Part shown: in pieces, positions 56,620-64,000 of the stretch
Numbering within the stretch: position 1 is the first letter of the stretch
Layout: each line of letters starts with the position of its first letter
Source: Streptomyces rubradiris
Lineage (GTDB): Bacteria > Actinomycetota > Actinomycetes > Streptomycetales > Streptomycetaceae
Length of the DNA stretch: 64,000 bases
NCBI RefSeq assembly: GCF_016860525.1
Contig: NZ_BNEA01000015.1
Location: forward strand, 4,092,001 to 4,156,000
Reading direction: 5' to 3'
Position numbers and translations under genes: made by a program
The notes under the pieces: generated by a model
Databases searched by the model: none
What the model was told of the DNA's origin: nothing
The model's input: only the letters and a program-made list of their open reading frames with translations

Positions 56620-58968
56620 TCAGCGCCCCAGACGTCCCCGCACCATTCCGACGAGCGAGTTGAGTTCCTCGATGCGCATCCGCCGGGCGGCGACGAAGAA
56701 GACGCCGACCAGGACGGCACCGCCGGCGATCAGCGCGGCGAAGGAGCCGACGACGCCCAGGCCCAGAGTGTGCCCGACGCCGTAGCAGGCCGCGCCGCTG
56801 AGCAGGGCGGCCGGCACCGAGGCGATGCCCAGGCGCGCGTACGTACGCACCACCCGGGACCCGTCCAGGTCGCCGCCCAGCCGCTTGCGCAGCCGGCGCC
56901 AGGCGATGCCCACCCCGATGGCGTAGGAGAGGCCGTAGGCGGCGGCCATGCCCGCGACCGCCCAGCGCGCCGGCAGCACGAAGTAGCACAGGGCCGAGGC
57001 GCCGGCGTTGACGGCGGCCACGATGACCGTGTTGTAGAAGGGGGTGCGGGTGTCCTCGTAGGCGTAGAAGGCGCGCAGGACGACGTACTGCACGGAGTAG
57101 GGGATCAGGCCGAGGCCGAAGGCCATCAGCATGTAGCCCATGTTGGTGGCGGCGCCCGTGCCGGCGGAGCCGAAGATCAGGGTGCACATCGGGACGCCGA
57201 GCGCGACGAATCCGAAGGCGATGGGCACGATGGCGACGGCCGTGGTGCGCAGGCCCTGGGAGATGTCGTCGCGGACGGCACCCGTGTCGTTCTCGGAGGC
57301 CGAGCGCGAGATCCGCGGCAGCAGCGCGGCCATCAGGGACACGGTGATGATGGCCTGCGGCAGGCCCCAGATCAGCTGGGCGTTGGCGTAGGCGGCGAAG
57401 CCGGTGCCCTTGACGCCGGAGTCCGAGCCGGCGGCGGTCGACAGCTGGGTCACCACCATGGCGCCCGCCTGGTTGGCGAGGACGAACAGGACCGTCCACT
57501 TGGCGAGCATGGCGGCCTTGCCCAGGCCGTGGCCCTTCCAGTCGAAGCGCAGCCGGATCCGGAAACCGGTCTCGCGCAGGTAGGGGATCATCGCCAGGGC
57601 CTGGACGACCAAGCCGAGCAGCACACCGACGCCGAGCAGCCGCTGGCCCTCCGGCGGGATGCTGGTGACGTCCATGTGGGAGTTGGCGGCGGTGCCGTAG
57701 ACCCAGATGAACATGCCGAGCGTCACGATGATGACGATGTTGTTCAGGACCGGGGTCCACATCATCGCGCCGAACTTCCCGCGCGCGTTGAGGATCTGCC
57801 CCATCACCACGTGGATGCCCATGAAGAAGATCGAGGGCAGGAAGTAGCGGGTGAAGGTCACCGCGACCTCGTTGGCCGCGGGGTCACTGGCCACGGGGTT
57901 GGCCAGCAGGCGCACCAGCAGCGGCGCGGCGAACATCGCGAGCCCGGTCAGCGCGGCCAGCGCGACCATCACCAGGGTCAGCAGCCGGTTGGCGAAGGCC
58001 TCGCCGCCGTCCTCGTCCTCCTTCATGGAGCGCACGAGCTGGGGCACGAACACCGAGTTCAGGCCGCCGCCGACGGTGAGGATGTAGATCATGGTCGGCA
58101 GCTGGTAGGCCACCTGGAAGGAGTCGGCGAGGAAGCCGAGGCCGAGCGCGGCGGCGATCAGCGCGGAGCGGATGAAACCGGTCAGGCGGGAGACCATCGT
58201 GCCCGCCGCCATGACGGCGCTGGACTTGAGCAGTCCGGCGGCCTTCCCGCCCTTCTTGGCGGGAGCCACCGGTGCCACCGGAGCCACGGCACCGGAGGGG
58301 GTGTCACCGGACGCGGGGACCTCCGGCTGGACGGAGCCGGAGTCCGCGGCGACGGCCGGCGCGGGGTCCGTGGACTGCGCCGGATAACCGGGCGCCGCGG
58401 GACCGGCCGGGTACCCGCCGGCGTACGCGTGGCCCTGCTGCGGGCTCTGCCCGTACTGCTGCGGGTACTGGCCGTGGACGGCCGGGGGATCCATCGGCGC
58501 GTGTCCGCCGCCGTGCTGCTGGTCCTTGAAGAGATGCGCGAAGGCGTCCGGCTCGTGGTACTCCTCGCCGGAGTGCGTGACCAGATCGTCCACGCCCACG
58601 AACTGGGTCGTGCGCGGGTCCTCGCCGTACGGCAGGTACTGGGTGGCGCCCGGCTCGGGCGCGGGCGGCTGCGCCCACACGCGGGGGTCGGGCGCGTAGG
58701 GCGACTGGGCTGGCGGTGCGTACAGCGGCTGCTGCGCTTCGTACGAGCCCGGGGGCGGTGGCGGGTGCGCGGCACGGTCGTAGAGCGCCTCGGCGACCGG
58801 GTCCTGGGCGGCCAGGTCGTGCGCCCGGTAGGGGTCCTGCTCGTAGGCGTCCTGGAGATACATGTCCGCCGCGTGCTGCGGCGGCACCTGGCCGGGCTCG
58901 GGCGGCGGCTCGGGGTAGCCCGAGCCGGCCGCGCCCTGGCCGCGGTCACCGTCGTACGGCGCGTTCAT
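56620..58968 (-). CDS. murJ: Lipid II flippase MurJ (MviN family)
   Basis: A 782-residue protein. A disordered Pro/Tyr/Gln-rich cytoplasmic N-terminus of about 240 residues precedes the MOP-fold. SSAVMAAGTMVSRLTGFIRSALIAAALGLGFLADSFQVAYQLPTMIYILTVGGGLNSVFVPQLV starts it, with the conserved first-helix arginines. About fourteen membrane helices follow. It flips lipid II for cell-wall synthesis. No kinase-like C-terminus is fused; the pseudokinase is the next gene. Confidence 0.96.
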   Translation of the reverse strand: MNAPYDGDRGQGAAGSGYPEPPPEPGQVPPQHAADMYLQDAYEQDPYRAHDLAAQDPVAEALYDRAAHPPPPPGSYEAQQPLYAPPAQSPYAPDPRVWAQPPAPEPGATQYLPYGEDPRTTQFVGVDDLVTHSGEEYHEPDAFAHLFKDQQHGGGHAPMDPPAVHGQYPQQYGQSPQQGHAYAGGYPAGPAAPGYPAQSTDPAPAVAADSGSVQPEVPASGDTPSGAVAPVAPVAPAKKGGKAAGLLKSSAVMAAGTMVSRLTGFIRSALIAAALGLGFLADSFQVAYQLPTMIYILTVGGGLNSVFVPQLVRSMKEDEDGGEAFANRLLTLVMVALAALTGLAMFAAPLLVRLLANPVASDPAANEVAVTFTRYFLPSIFFMGIHVVMGQILNARGKFGAMMWTPVLNNIVIIVTLGMFIWVYGTAANSHMDVTSIPPEGQRLLGVGVLLGLVVQALAMIPYLRETGFRIRLRFDWKGHGLGKAAMLAKWTVLFVLANQAGAMVVTQLSTAAGSDSGVKGTGFAAYANAQLIWGLPQAIITVSLMAALLPRISRSASENDTGAVRDDISQGLRTTAVAIVPIAFGFVALGVPMCTLIFGSAGTGAATNMGYMLMAFGLGLIPYSVQYVVLRAFYAYEDTRTPFYNTVIVAAVNAGASALCYFVLPARWAVAGMAAAYGLSYAIGVGIAWRRLRKRLGGDLDGSRVVRTYARLGIASVPAALLSGAACYGVGHTLGLGVVGSFAALIAGGAVLVGVFFVAARRMRIEELNSLVGMVRGRLGR

Positions 58969-59013
58969 GCTTACCCCACCTCATCGTCCCGGGCCCACCG
59001 GCCACGACATCGC

Positions 59014-61386
59014 TCAACGGTCCACTCTCTCACCCGTCCCGGACGGGTCGGTGCTTTCCGGTGCGGTGTCCGGCGCAGGGTCACTCGGCTGCTCCGGGTC
59101 GGCTGCCCCGGAGCCGGAATCGGACTCCTGGGGGAGACGGCCCTCGGGCGCCCCGGGGTTCCCGGGCTCGTCCGGGCCCTTAGCCGCAGTGCCGGGGCCG
59201 TCGTCCTCGGGCTGCCGGGCGGCGGCGCGCTTGCGCTGGGTGTACATGCGGAAGCCGGCGAGGACGAGGAGCAGGACGCCACCGCCGATGACCAGCATCA
59301 CGGTGGGGGTGACCTCCGTGACCTTCACGTCGAAGGTGACGGGTTCGCCGTACTTGCGGCCGTCCTCGGTGTACAGCTGGGCGGTGACCGCGACGCGGCC
59401 GTTGGCGTTGGCCGAGGTGGTGAACTTCACCGACTGGCTGTGCCCGCCGGAGATCTCCACGCGCTGTTCGGAGTAGGCCTTGCCGCCGATCTCCAGCCGG
59501 GTGGGCATCGTGGATTCCAGGCGCAGCACCAGGTGGCCGACGGGCTGGACCAGGTTGTTCTGGACCGTGACCGGGATGGTGGCGCTGCGGCCCGAGAGCT
59601 TGGTCTCGGACTTGTCGATCAGCTTGACCTGGTCGGCCAGCTCGTCGAGCCAGGCCTCCACGCCGTCCCGGTACCCTTCCGCCGCGCCACGGTGGCCCCG
59701 CCAGGACGTGGACATGTCCCGGTTTATGGCCCGCCCGAACGGGGTGACGACGCGGGACTGGTCGCTGAGGATCACGCGGAAGTTGTCGAGCTTGCCCTGG
59801 GTGCGGGCGATCTGCTCGAAGGCCGTGCGCGGCAGGTCCTGCCGGCGCAGCGAGGAGGGGTAGGCGGACGCCGGGGGGATGCGGGTGGTGGCGGCCGGGT
59901 CGGGCTTGTCCTTGGCGGTCGCGGTGAGGTCCTGGGGCTGGGACCAGGCGCCGCCCTGGAGTGCCTTCACGGCTGCCGCCATCGCCTGCGCCTGGCTCGC
60001 CGTGGGCATGCGCTGCGGAGCGACGAGAATGCTGCGCTGCTTCTCGGTCTGCGAGTTCACTTCCAGGCTCTGGGCCAGGAACCGCTGCACGGCCAGGGTG
60101 GCCGCGCCCGCCTTCGTCAGATCGCCCTCGAACGCCGTGGACAGCCGGCTGTCGGCGACCACGGCCGTGGTGCCCCCGCCGACCGGGCGGGCGGCGGACG
60201 GCGTGTACGGCAGCCCGGCGGTCTCCTGGAGGCTGTCGCTGCGGGCGATCACCCGATCGGCCCCGGCGGAGGTCGCGACCTTCATGATCGAGCGGTCCAC
60301 GGCGCCGTCGACCGGCCAGGCGAAGTCGGTGCTCGGGGTGACGTGGAGCACGGTCTTGACGGTGGTCGCGGCGACGTCGGTGGCGTCCTTGAGGTGGCTG
60401 AGCGAGCCGGTGACGCTGGTGCCGTTGTGCGCGAGGGAGGCCAGGTCGGGGTCGGCGAAGGGCAGGGCGACGACCTCCTTGCCGGCCACCGCCTTCTGCA
60501 AGGCGGCCAGCCACTGCTTGGCGAGCGCCTGGTGCTCGCGCGGGCCGGGCGTGCTGGTGCCGTCGGCGGCCTGGAGCCGGTAGTTGCCCACGGCCATCGC
60601 GTCGACCGAGGCCAGCAGGTCCGGGTCGATCACCCAGGTGACGTCGAGGTCCTTGCCCAGGTCCACCATCTGGGCCAGCCGGCCGCCGGGTGCCAGTTCC
60701 TTCGCTAGGTCGTCGTTCAGGAACTCCGGTGTCTGGAGGTCGCCCGCGCCGGTCTTGGCCGTCATGTGGACCGTGGACAGCAGCGGCCACAGGAACGTCG
60801 TCTTGGTCTTGGTCCCGGCGTCCGACGGCTGCCACGGCAGGAAGGTCCGCTGGATGCCGAGCACCCGGGGCCAGGGCCGGGCGGAGGTCTCGCCGGAGAG
60901 GGCGACCCCCAACTCGTAGACGCCGTCGTCGTCGAGGCCGAGCTTGTCGACGGGGACGGAGAGGCTGAAGTGCTGGGCGACGCCCGGGGCGAGCTTGTCG
61001 AACTTCTCCTCGTACTTGTCGCCGATCTCGGAGCCGGTGCTGCCCTGCGGATCGTCGGAGTGCCGGGCGACGGAGTCGATGTCCGAGCGGGTGGTCAGCT
61101 GGGGGCCGACCCGAAGGCCCACATGGGCGTCGGTGACGGCCTGCTTGCCGTTGTTGGTCACCGTGCCGGACACGGTGAGGGTGTCGCCGTCCGTGGGGGC
61201 ACTGGGGGTGAGGGAGTCCAACGAGACGGACACCGTGTCGGAGGAGGCGGCCTCAGCGGGCGCGGTGACGGGCAGCTGGAGCAGACCGGCCAGCAGTGGC
61301 GCTCCGGTGAGCAGTGCTCCGGCGCGCAGCAGCCACCGGCGGGCAGGTGAGGCACTGGTCCCCTGGAAGTCAGCCGCCTCGGCCAC
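59014..61386 (-). CDS. DUF6049 family membrane-anchored secreted protein
   Basis: A 790-residue protein. An arginine-containing signal sequence (RRWLLRAGALLTGAPLLAGLLQLPVTAPAEAA) precedes an Ig-like domain (TLTVSGTVTNNGKQAVTDAHVGLRVG). A large central domain includes LDVTWVIDPDLLASVDAM, ALPFADPDLASLAHNG and DRVIARSD, resembling a glycosidase-like alpha/beta barrel of unknown function. A second Ig-like part and a TM helix (VMLVIGGGVLLLVLAGFRMYTQ) follow, with an acidic tail. It is conserved upstream of murJ in actinobacteria, suggesting envelope work. The GTG start is 298 bases from pcnA, which is divergent. Confidence 0.9.
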   Translation of the reverse strand: MAEAADFQGTSASPARRWLLRAGALLTGAPLLAGLLQLPVTAPAEAASSDTVSVSLDSLTPSAPTDGDTLTVSGTVTNNGKQAVTDAHVGLRVGPQLTTRSDIDSVARHSDDPQGSTGSEIGDKYEEKFDKLAPGVAQHFSLSVPVDKLGLDDDGVYELGVALSGETSARPWPRVLGIQRTFLPWQPSDAGTKTKTTFLWPLLSTVHMTAKTGAGDLQTPEFLNDDLAKELAPGGRLAQMVDLGKDLDVTWVIDPDLLASVDAMAVGNYRLQAADGTSTPGPREHQALAKQWLAALQKAVAGKEVVALPFADPDLASLAHNGTSVTGSLSHLKDATDVAATTVKTVLHVTPSTDFAWPVDGAVDRSIMKVATSAGADRVIARSDSLQETAGLPYTPSAARPVGGGTTAVVADSRLSTAFEGDLTKAGAATLAVQRFLAQSLEVNSQTEKQRSILVAPQRMPTASQAQAMAAAVKALQGGAWSQPQDLTATAKDKPDPAATTRIPPASAYPSSLRRQDLPRTAFEQIARTQGKLDNFRVILSDQSRVVTPFGRAINRDMSTSWRGHRGAAEGYRDGVEAWLDELADQVKLIDKSETKLSGRSATIPVTVQNNLVQPVGHLVLRLESTMPTRLEIGGKAYSEQRVEISGGHSQSVKFTTSANANGRVAVTAQLYTEDGRKYGEPVTFDVKVTEVTPTVMLVIGGGVLLLVLAGFRMYTQRKRAAARQPEDDGPGTAAKGPDEPGNPGAPEGRLPQESDSGSGAADPEQPSDPAPDTAPESTDPSGTGERVDR

Positions 61387-61684
61387 GCGCTCGCCCGTCC
61401 CTCGTCGTCGTCAGTGGTCGTCGGAATGTGCGTCCACGCATGGTAACGATGCGCGCTGAACGGAAGTGCCGCGGTCTCCTTCACAAGATCGGCGAACAGT
61501 CGTGCCGCGTCCTCTATATCCAGTATCGGGGGAGAGCGGCCGTACGCCGCGAGAGCTGTGCTTGCGGTGGGTATGCCGGGAGCCGTCCCCCTGTCCCGAC
61601 GAGGTGCTCCGGCGCGGGCGCACGCCGATGACCGTCCCCGGCCGGGCCGCCTCCGGACGCGCGGGGCACGTACCCTCTTCTGTT
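61387..61684. other. Divergent promoter region of the DUF6049 and pcnA genes
   Basis: No gene. AT-richer patch CTATATCCAGTATC near 61513-61526. At the right end TACCCT stands eight bases before the pcnA GTG, with no ribosome site between. Confidence 0.5.
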
Positions 61685-63127
61685 GTGCCGAACCCCAACG
61701 AAGACACTCCCTCTGCCCTGAGCCAGGCGCAGCAGCGCGCGGTCGCCGAGCTGCTGCGGGTGGCCCCCGTCGCCGATGACCTCGCCCGCCGTTTCCAGGA
61801 GGCCGGGTTCTCGCTCGCCCTGGTCGGCGGATCGGTCCGGGACGCGCTGCTCGGCCGGCTCGGCAACGACCTGGACTTCACCACCGACGCCCGCCCCGAG
61901 GACGTCCTGAAGATCGTCCGGCCATGGGCGGACGCCGTCTGGGAGGTGGGGATCGCCTTCGGTACGGTCGGCGCGCACAAGGGCGGCTACCAGATCGAGA
62001 TCACCACTTACCGGTCGGAGGCGTACGACCGCACCTCGCGCAAGCCGGAGGTGTCGTACGGCGAGTCCATCGAGGAGGATCTGGTCCGCCGCGACTTCAC
62101 GGTCAACGCGATGGCTGTGGCGCTGCCGGAGAAGACCTTCATCGATCCGCACGGCGGCCTGGAGGACCTCGCGGCCCGTGTGCTGAGGACGCCGGGCACG
62201 CCCGAGGAGTCCTTCTCGGACGACCCCCTGCGCATGATGCGGGCCGCCCGGTTCGCCGCCCAGCTGGACTTCACGGTGGCCCCCGAGGTCGTCACCGCGA
62301 TGACGGAGATGGCCGGGCGGATCGAGATCGTCTCGGCGGAGCGGGTCCGGGACGAGCTCAACAAGCTCCTGCTGTCCGCGCACCCGCGCAAGGGGCTGAC
62401 GCTGCTGGTCGACACCGGGCTCGCCGAGTACGTCCTGCCCGAGCTGCCGGCACTGCGCCTGGAGAGCGATGAGCACCACCGGCACAAGGACGTCTACGAG
62501 CACACGCTGATCGTCCTGGAGCAGGCGATCGCGCTGGAGGAGGACGGTCCCGACCTCACTCTCCGGCTGGCCGCGCTGCTGCACGACATCGGCAAGCCGC
62601 GCACCCGCCGCTTCGAGAAGGACGGCCGGGTCTCCTTCCACCACCATGAGGTGGTCGGCGCCAAGATGACCAAGAAGCGCATGACCGCCCTGAAGTACTC
62701 CAACGAGCTGGTGAAGGACGTCTCCCGGCTGGTGGAACTTCATCTGCGGTTCCACGGCTACGGCACCGGGGAATGGACGGACTCGGCGGTCCGCCGCTAC
62801 GTCCGTGACGCGGGTCCGCTGCTGGACCGGCTGCACAAGCTGACCCGCTCCGACTGCACCACGCGCAACAAGCGGAAGGCGGCGGCGCTGTCCCGGGCCT
62901 ACGACGGCCTGGAAAAGCGGATCGCCCAGCTGAAGGAGCAGGAGGAGCTGGACGCCATCCGTCCCGACCTCGACGGCAACCAGATCATGGAGATCCTCGG
63001 GGTCGGCCCGGGGCCGGCCATCGGCAAGGCGTACAAGCACATGCTGGAGCTGCGCCTGGAACACGGCCCCATGGATCACGATGCCGCGGTGGCGGCCCTC
63101 AAGGAGTGGTGGTCCACACAGAGCTGA
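61685..63127 (+). CDS. pcnA: CCA-adding tRNA nucleotidyltransferase
   Basis: A 480-residue class II nucleotidyltransferase with an HD domain. LALVGGSVRDALLGRLGNDLDFTTDARPEDV holds the GGxVRD and DxD metal site, EEDLVRRDFTVNAMAV and PLRMMRAARFAAQLDF are the RRD and ERxxxE/RF blocks, and LAALLHDIGKPRTR is the HD phosphohydrolase motif. It adds or repairs the 3' CCA of tRNAs, needed here for tRNA-Ala, which lacks encoded CCA. The GTG at 61685 gives the usual N-terminus and has no Shine-Dalgarno sequence, so the mRNA may be leaderless. Confidence 0.95.
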   Translation: MPNPNEDTPSALSQAQQRAVAELLRVAPVADDLARRFQEAGFSLALVGGSVRDALLGRLGNDLDFTTDARPEDVLKIVRPWADAVWEVGIAFGTVGAHKGGYQIEITTYRSEAYDRTSRKPEVSYGESIEEDLVRRDFTVNAMAVALPEKTFIDPHGGLEDLAARVLRTPGTPEESFSDDPLRMMRAARFAAQLDFTVAPEVVTAMTEMAGRIEIVSAERVRDELNKLLLSAHPRKGLTLLVDTGLAEYVLPELPALRLESDEHHRHKDVYEHTLIVLEQAIALEEDGPDLTLRLAALLHDIGKPRTRRFEKDGRVSFHHHEVVGAKMTKKRMTALKYSNELVKDVSRLVELHLRFHGYGTGEWTDSAVRRYVRDAGPLLDRLHKLTRSDCTTRNKRKAAALSRAYDGLEKRIAQLKEQEELDAIRPDLDGNQIMEILGVGPGPAIGKAYKHMLELRLEHGPMDHDAAVAALKEWWSTQS

Positions 63128-63142
63128 GCCGGGCCCCGGCGG

Positions 63143-63158
63143 TGTTTCACGTGAAACA
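63143..63158. other. parS: parS site 5
   Basis: TGTTTCACGTGAAACA, perfect, 16 bases after the pcnA stop. Confidence 0.97.
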
Positions 63159-63178
63159 TCCGTCCGGGACGGTGGCAC

Positions 63179-63214
63179 CGAGGGCCGATGTTTCACGTGA
63201 AACATCGGCCCTCG
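63179..63214. other. parS: parS site 6 at the centre of a 36-bp perfect palindrome
   Basis: The 16-bp TGTTTCACGTGAAACA (63189-63204) is extended on both sides by ten matching bases (CGAGGGCCGA and its complement). The whole can form a hairpin, so it may double as the terminator for the convergent pcnA and MFS genes. It is 30 bases from parS site 5. Confidence 0.95.
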
Positions 63215-63249
63215 CTCTGTCCTGCCGGGGCTCCGGGCGGCTCGTCGGC

Positions 63250-64000
63250 TCACCGTCGCCCGAAGCGGGCCAGGGCCGCGGCGATCACGCCGTAGAGGAG
63301 GGCGACGAGCACCACCAGCGGCGCCGAGCGGCCGTCCGGAGGCAGCATCAGCGCGGCCACCCCCGCCGCACCGGCGAAGGCGACGTTGAAGAGGACGTCG
63401 TACACGGAGAAGACACGACCGCGGAAGCCGTCCTCCACGCACGCCTGGACGATCGTGTCCGTGGCGATCTTGGCTCCCTGGGTGATCAGCCCCAGGACGA
63501 AGGCGGCGGCCATGAGCGGTCCGGTGGCGAACGGAAGCCCCAGTGCGGGCTCCAGCACCATGGCCGCACCGGAGCACGTCACGATCCAGCGGCGGGGTCC
63601 GAGCCGTCCCGCCGCCCAGGGCGTCATCACGGCCGCCGCGAAGAACCCGGCCCCGGACAGTGCCAGCGCCACCCCCAGCAGCCGTAGCCCTTCCTCGGGG
63701 GTGTCGGCCAGGGCGTGGCGGCAGAGCATGAGCAGCAGGACGAGCAGCGCCCCGTAGCAGAAGCGCATCAGCGTCATGGCGGCCAGCGCCCACGCCGCCT
63801 CGCGGCGCCGGGGTGCCGTCAGATGCCGGAGGGCCGCCGGCAGCTCGCGCGCGGTCACGGCGAGCGCCGTGCCGAGACGGGGACGGGCCGGGCGCCGGTC
63901 GGGGCCGAGGAGGCCGGGGGGCAGACGCAGGGACGCGAGACTCGCGCTCAGGTACAGGAGGGCTCCGCACAGGACCACCGCCGCGTCGGAGTCCGCCGCC
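63250..64000 (-). CDS. MFS transporter (C-terminal part, cut by the right edge)
   Basis: About 250 residues are visible; the start lies beyond the window. Several membrane helices are clear (RREAAWALAAMTLMRFCYGALLVLLLMLC, LGVALALSGAGFFAAAVMTPW, AAAFVLGLITQGAKIATDTIVQA, PLVVLVALLYGVIAAALARF). GPRRWIVTCSGAAMVLEPA sits at the motif A-like loop. ATDTIVQACVEDGFRGRVFSVYDVLFNVAFAGAAG is the pattern of MFS-3/EntS-like exporters. The substrate is unknown. It converges with pcnA over two parS sites. Confidence 0.88.
   Translation of the reverse strand, partial: AADSDAAVVLCGALLYLSASLASLRLPPGLLGPDRRPARPRLGTALAVTARELPAALRHLTAPRRREAAWALAAMTLMRFCYGALLVLLLMLCRHALADTPEEGLRLLGVALALSGAGFFAAAVMTPWAAGRLGPRRWIVTCSGAAMVLEPALGLPFATGPLMAAAFVLGLITQGAKIATDTIVQACVEDGFRGRVFSVYDVLFNVAFAGAAGVAALMLPPDGRSAPLVVLVALLYGVIAAALARFGRR

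Noticed and set aside
56323..60708. 1461-codon plus-strand open frame opposite murJ and the DUF6049 gene
   Set aside because: Spans three well-supported minus-strand genes and the gaps between them; low-complexity Gly/Val/Arg/His composition.

Overview
The window is a high-GC actinobacterial chromosome segment, almost certainly Streptomyces. It contains the conserved origin neighbourhood: gyrA, gyrB, DUF721 gene, recF, gnd-like gene, dnaN, oriC, dnaA, rpmH, rnpA, yidD, yidC, jag, rsmG, parA, parB, then trxA, trxB, anti-sigma gene, sigM, pseudokinase gene, murJ, DUF6049 gene and pcnA. Other Streptomyces marks are many GTG starts, DnaA boxes of the TTGTCCACA/TTATCCACA type, six parS sites of the TGTTTCACGTGAAACA type, and a single in-frame TTA (bldA) codon noticed in a pathway regulator.

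Region 1 (about 160-18540) is a compact biosynthetic gene cluster. A leftward run of seven genes encodes a tryptophan halogenase, flavin reductase, luciferase-like monooxygenase, free-standing NRPS A-PCP didomain, P450, kynurenine-3-monooxygenase-like flavoprotein and an ABM-domain protein. In the middle lie two ECF41/SigJ-type sigma factors, a YceI-like protein, a winged-helix regulator and a DHA2-type exporter. A second P450 with its ferredoxin is divergent from a rightward run of type II thioesterase, tryptophan 2,3-dioxygenase, MbtH-like protein, FMN-binding reductase-like protein and nitroreductase-like protein. The A-PCP + MbtH + P450 + thioesterase + dioxygenase set is the known logic for making 3-hydroxyquinaldate from PCP-bound tryptophan in quinoxaline-type antibiotics; here it is joined by a halogenase and a kynurenine hydroxylase. 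The inferred product is a chlorinated, oxygenated kynurenine- or quinaldate-type molecule or building block. I do not recognise a known product, and no multimodular NRPS, formamidase or aminotransferase is visible.

Region 2 (18541-19540) is an integration scar: a frameshifted tyrosine-integrase remnant between two imperfect copies of the 3' end of tRNA-Ala(UGC). Region 3 (19541-31300) holds an HTH regulator, a Ser/Thr kinase, secreted and membrane proteins, a DLW-39 small protein, a glycosyltransferase, a ferredoxin, a 1363-residue HTH-STAND-WD40 protein and tRNA-Ile(GAU).

Region 4 (31316-50665) is the replication/partition core. Leftward genes (DUF3566 to dnaA) and rightward genes (rpmH to parB) diverge from the dnaA-rpmH gap, and oriC lies between dnaN and dnaA. 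Region 5 (50865-64000) carries an acetyltransferase, thioredoxin system, SigM with its anti-sigma factor, the pseudokinase-MurJ cell-wall pair, CCA-adding enzyme and an MFS gene cut by the right edge. parS sites are spread from 48.2 to 63.2 kb. The biosynthetic cluster ends only about 23 kb from oriC, which is unusual because most Streptomyces clusters lie on the arms.
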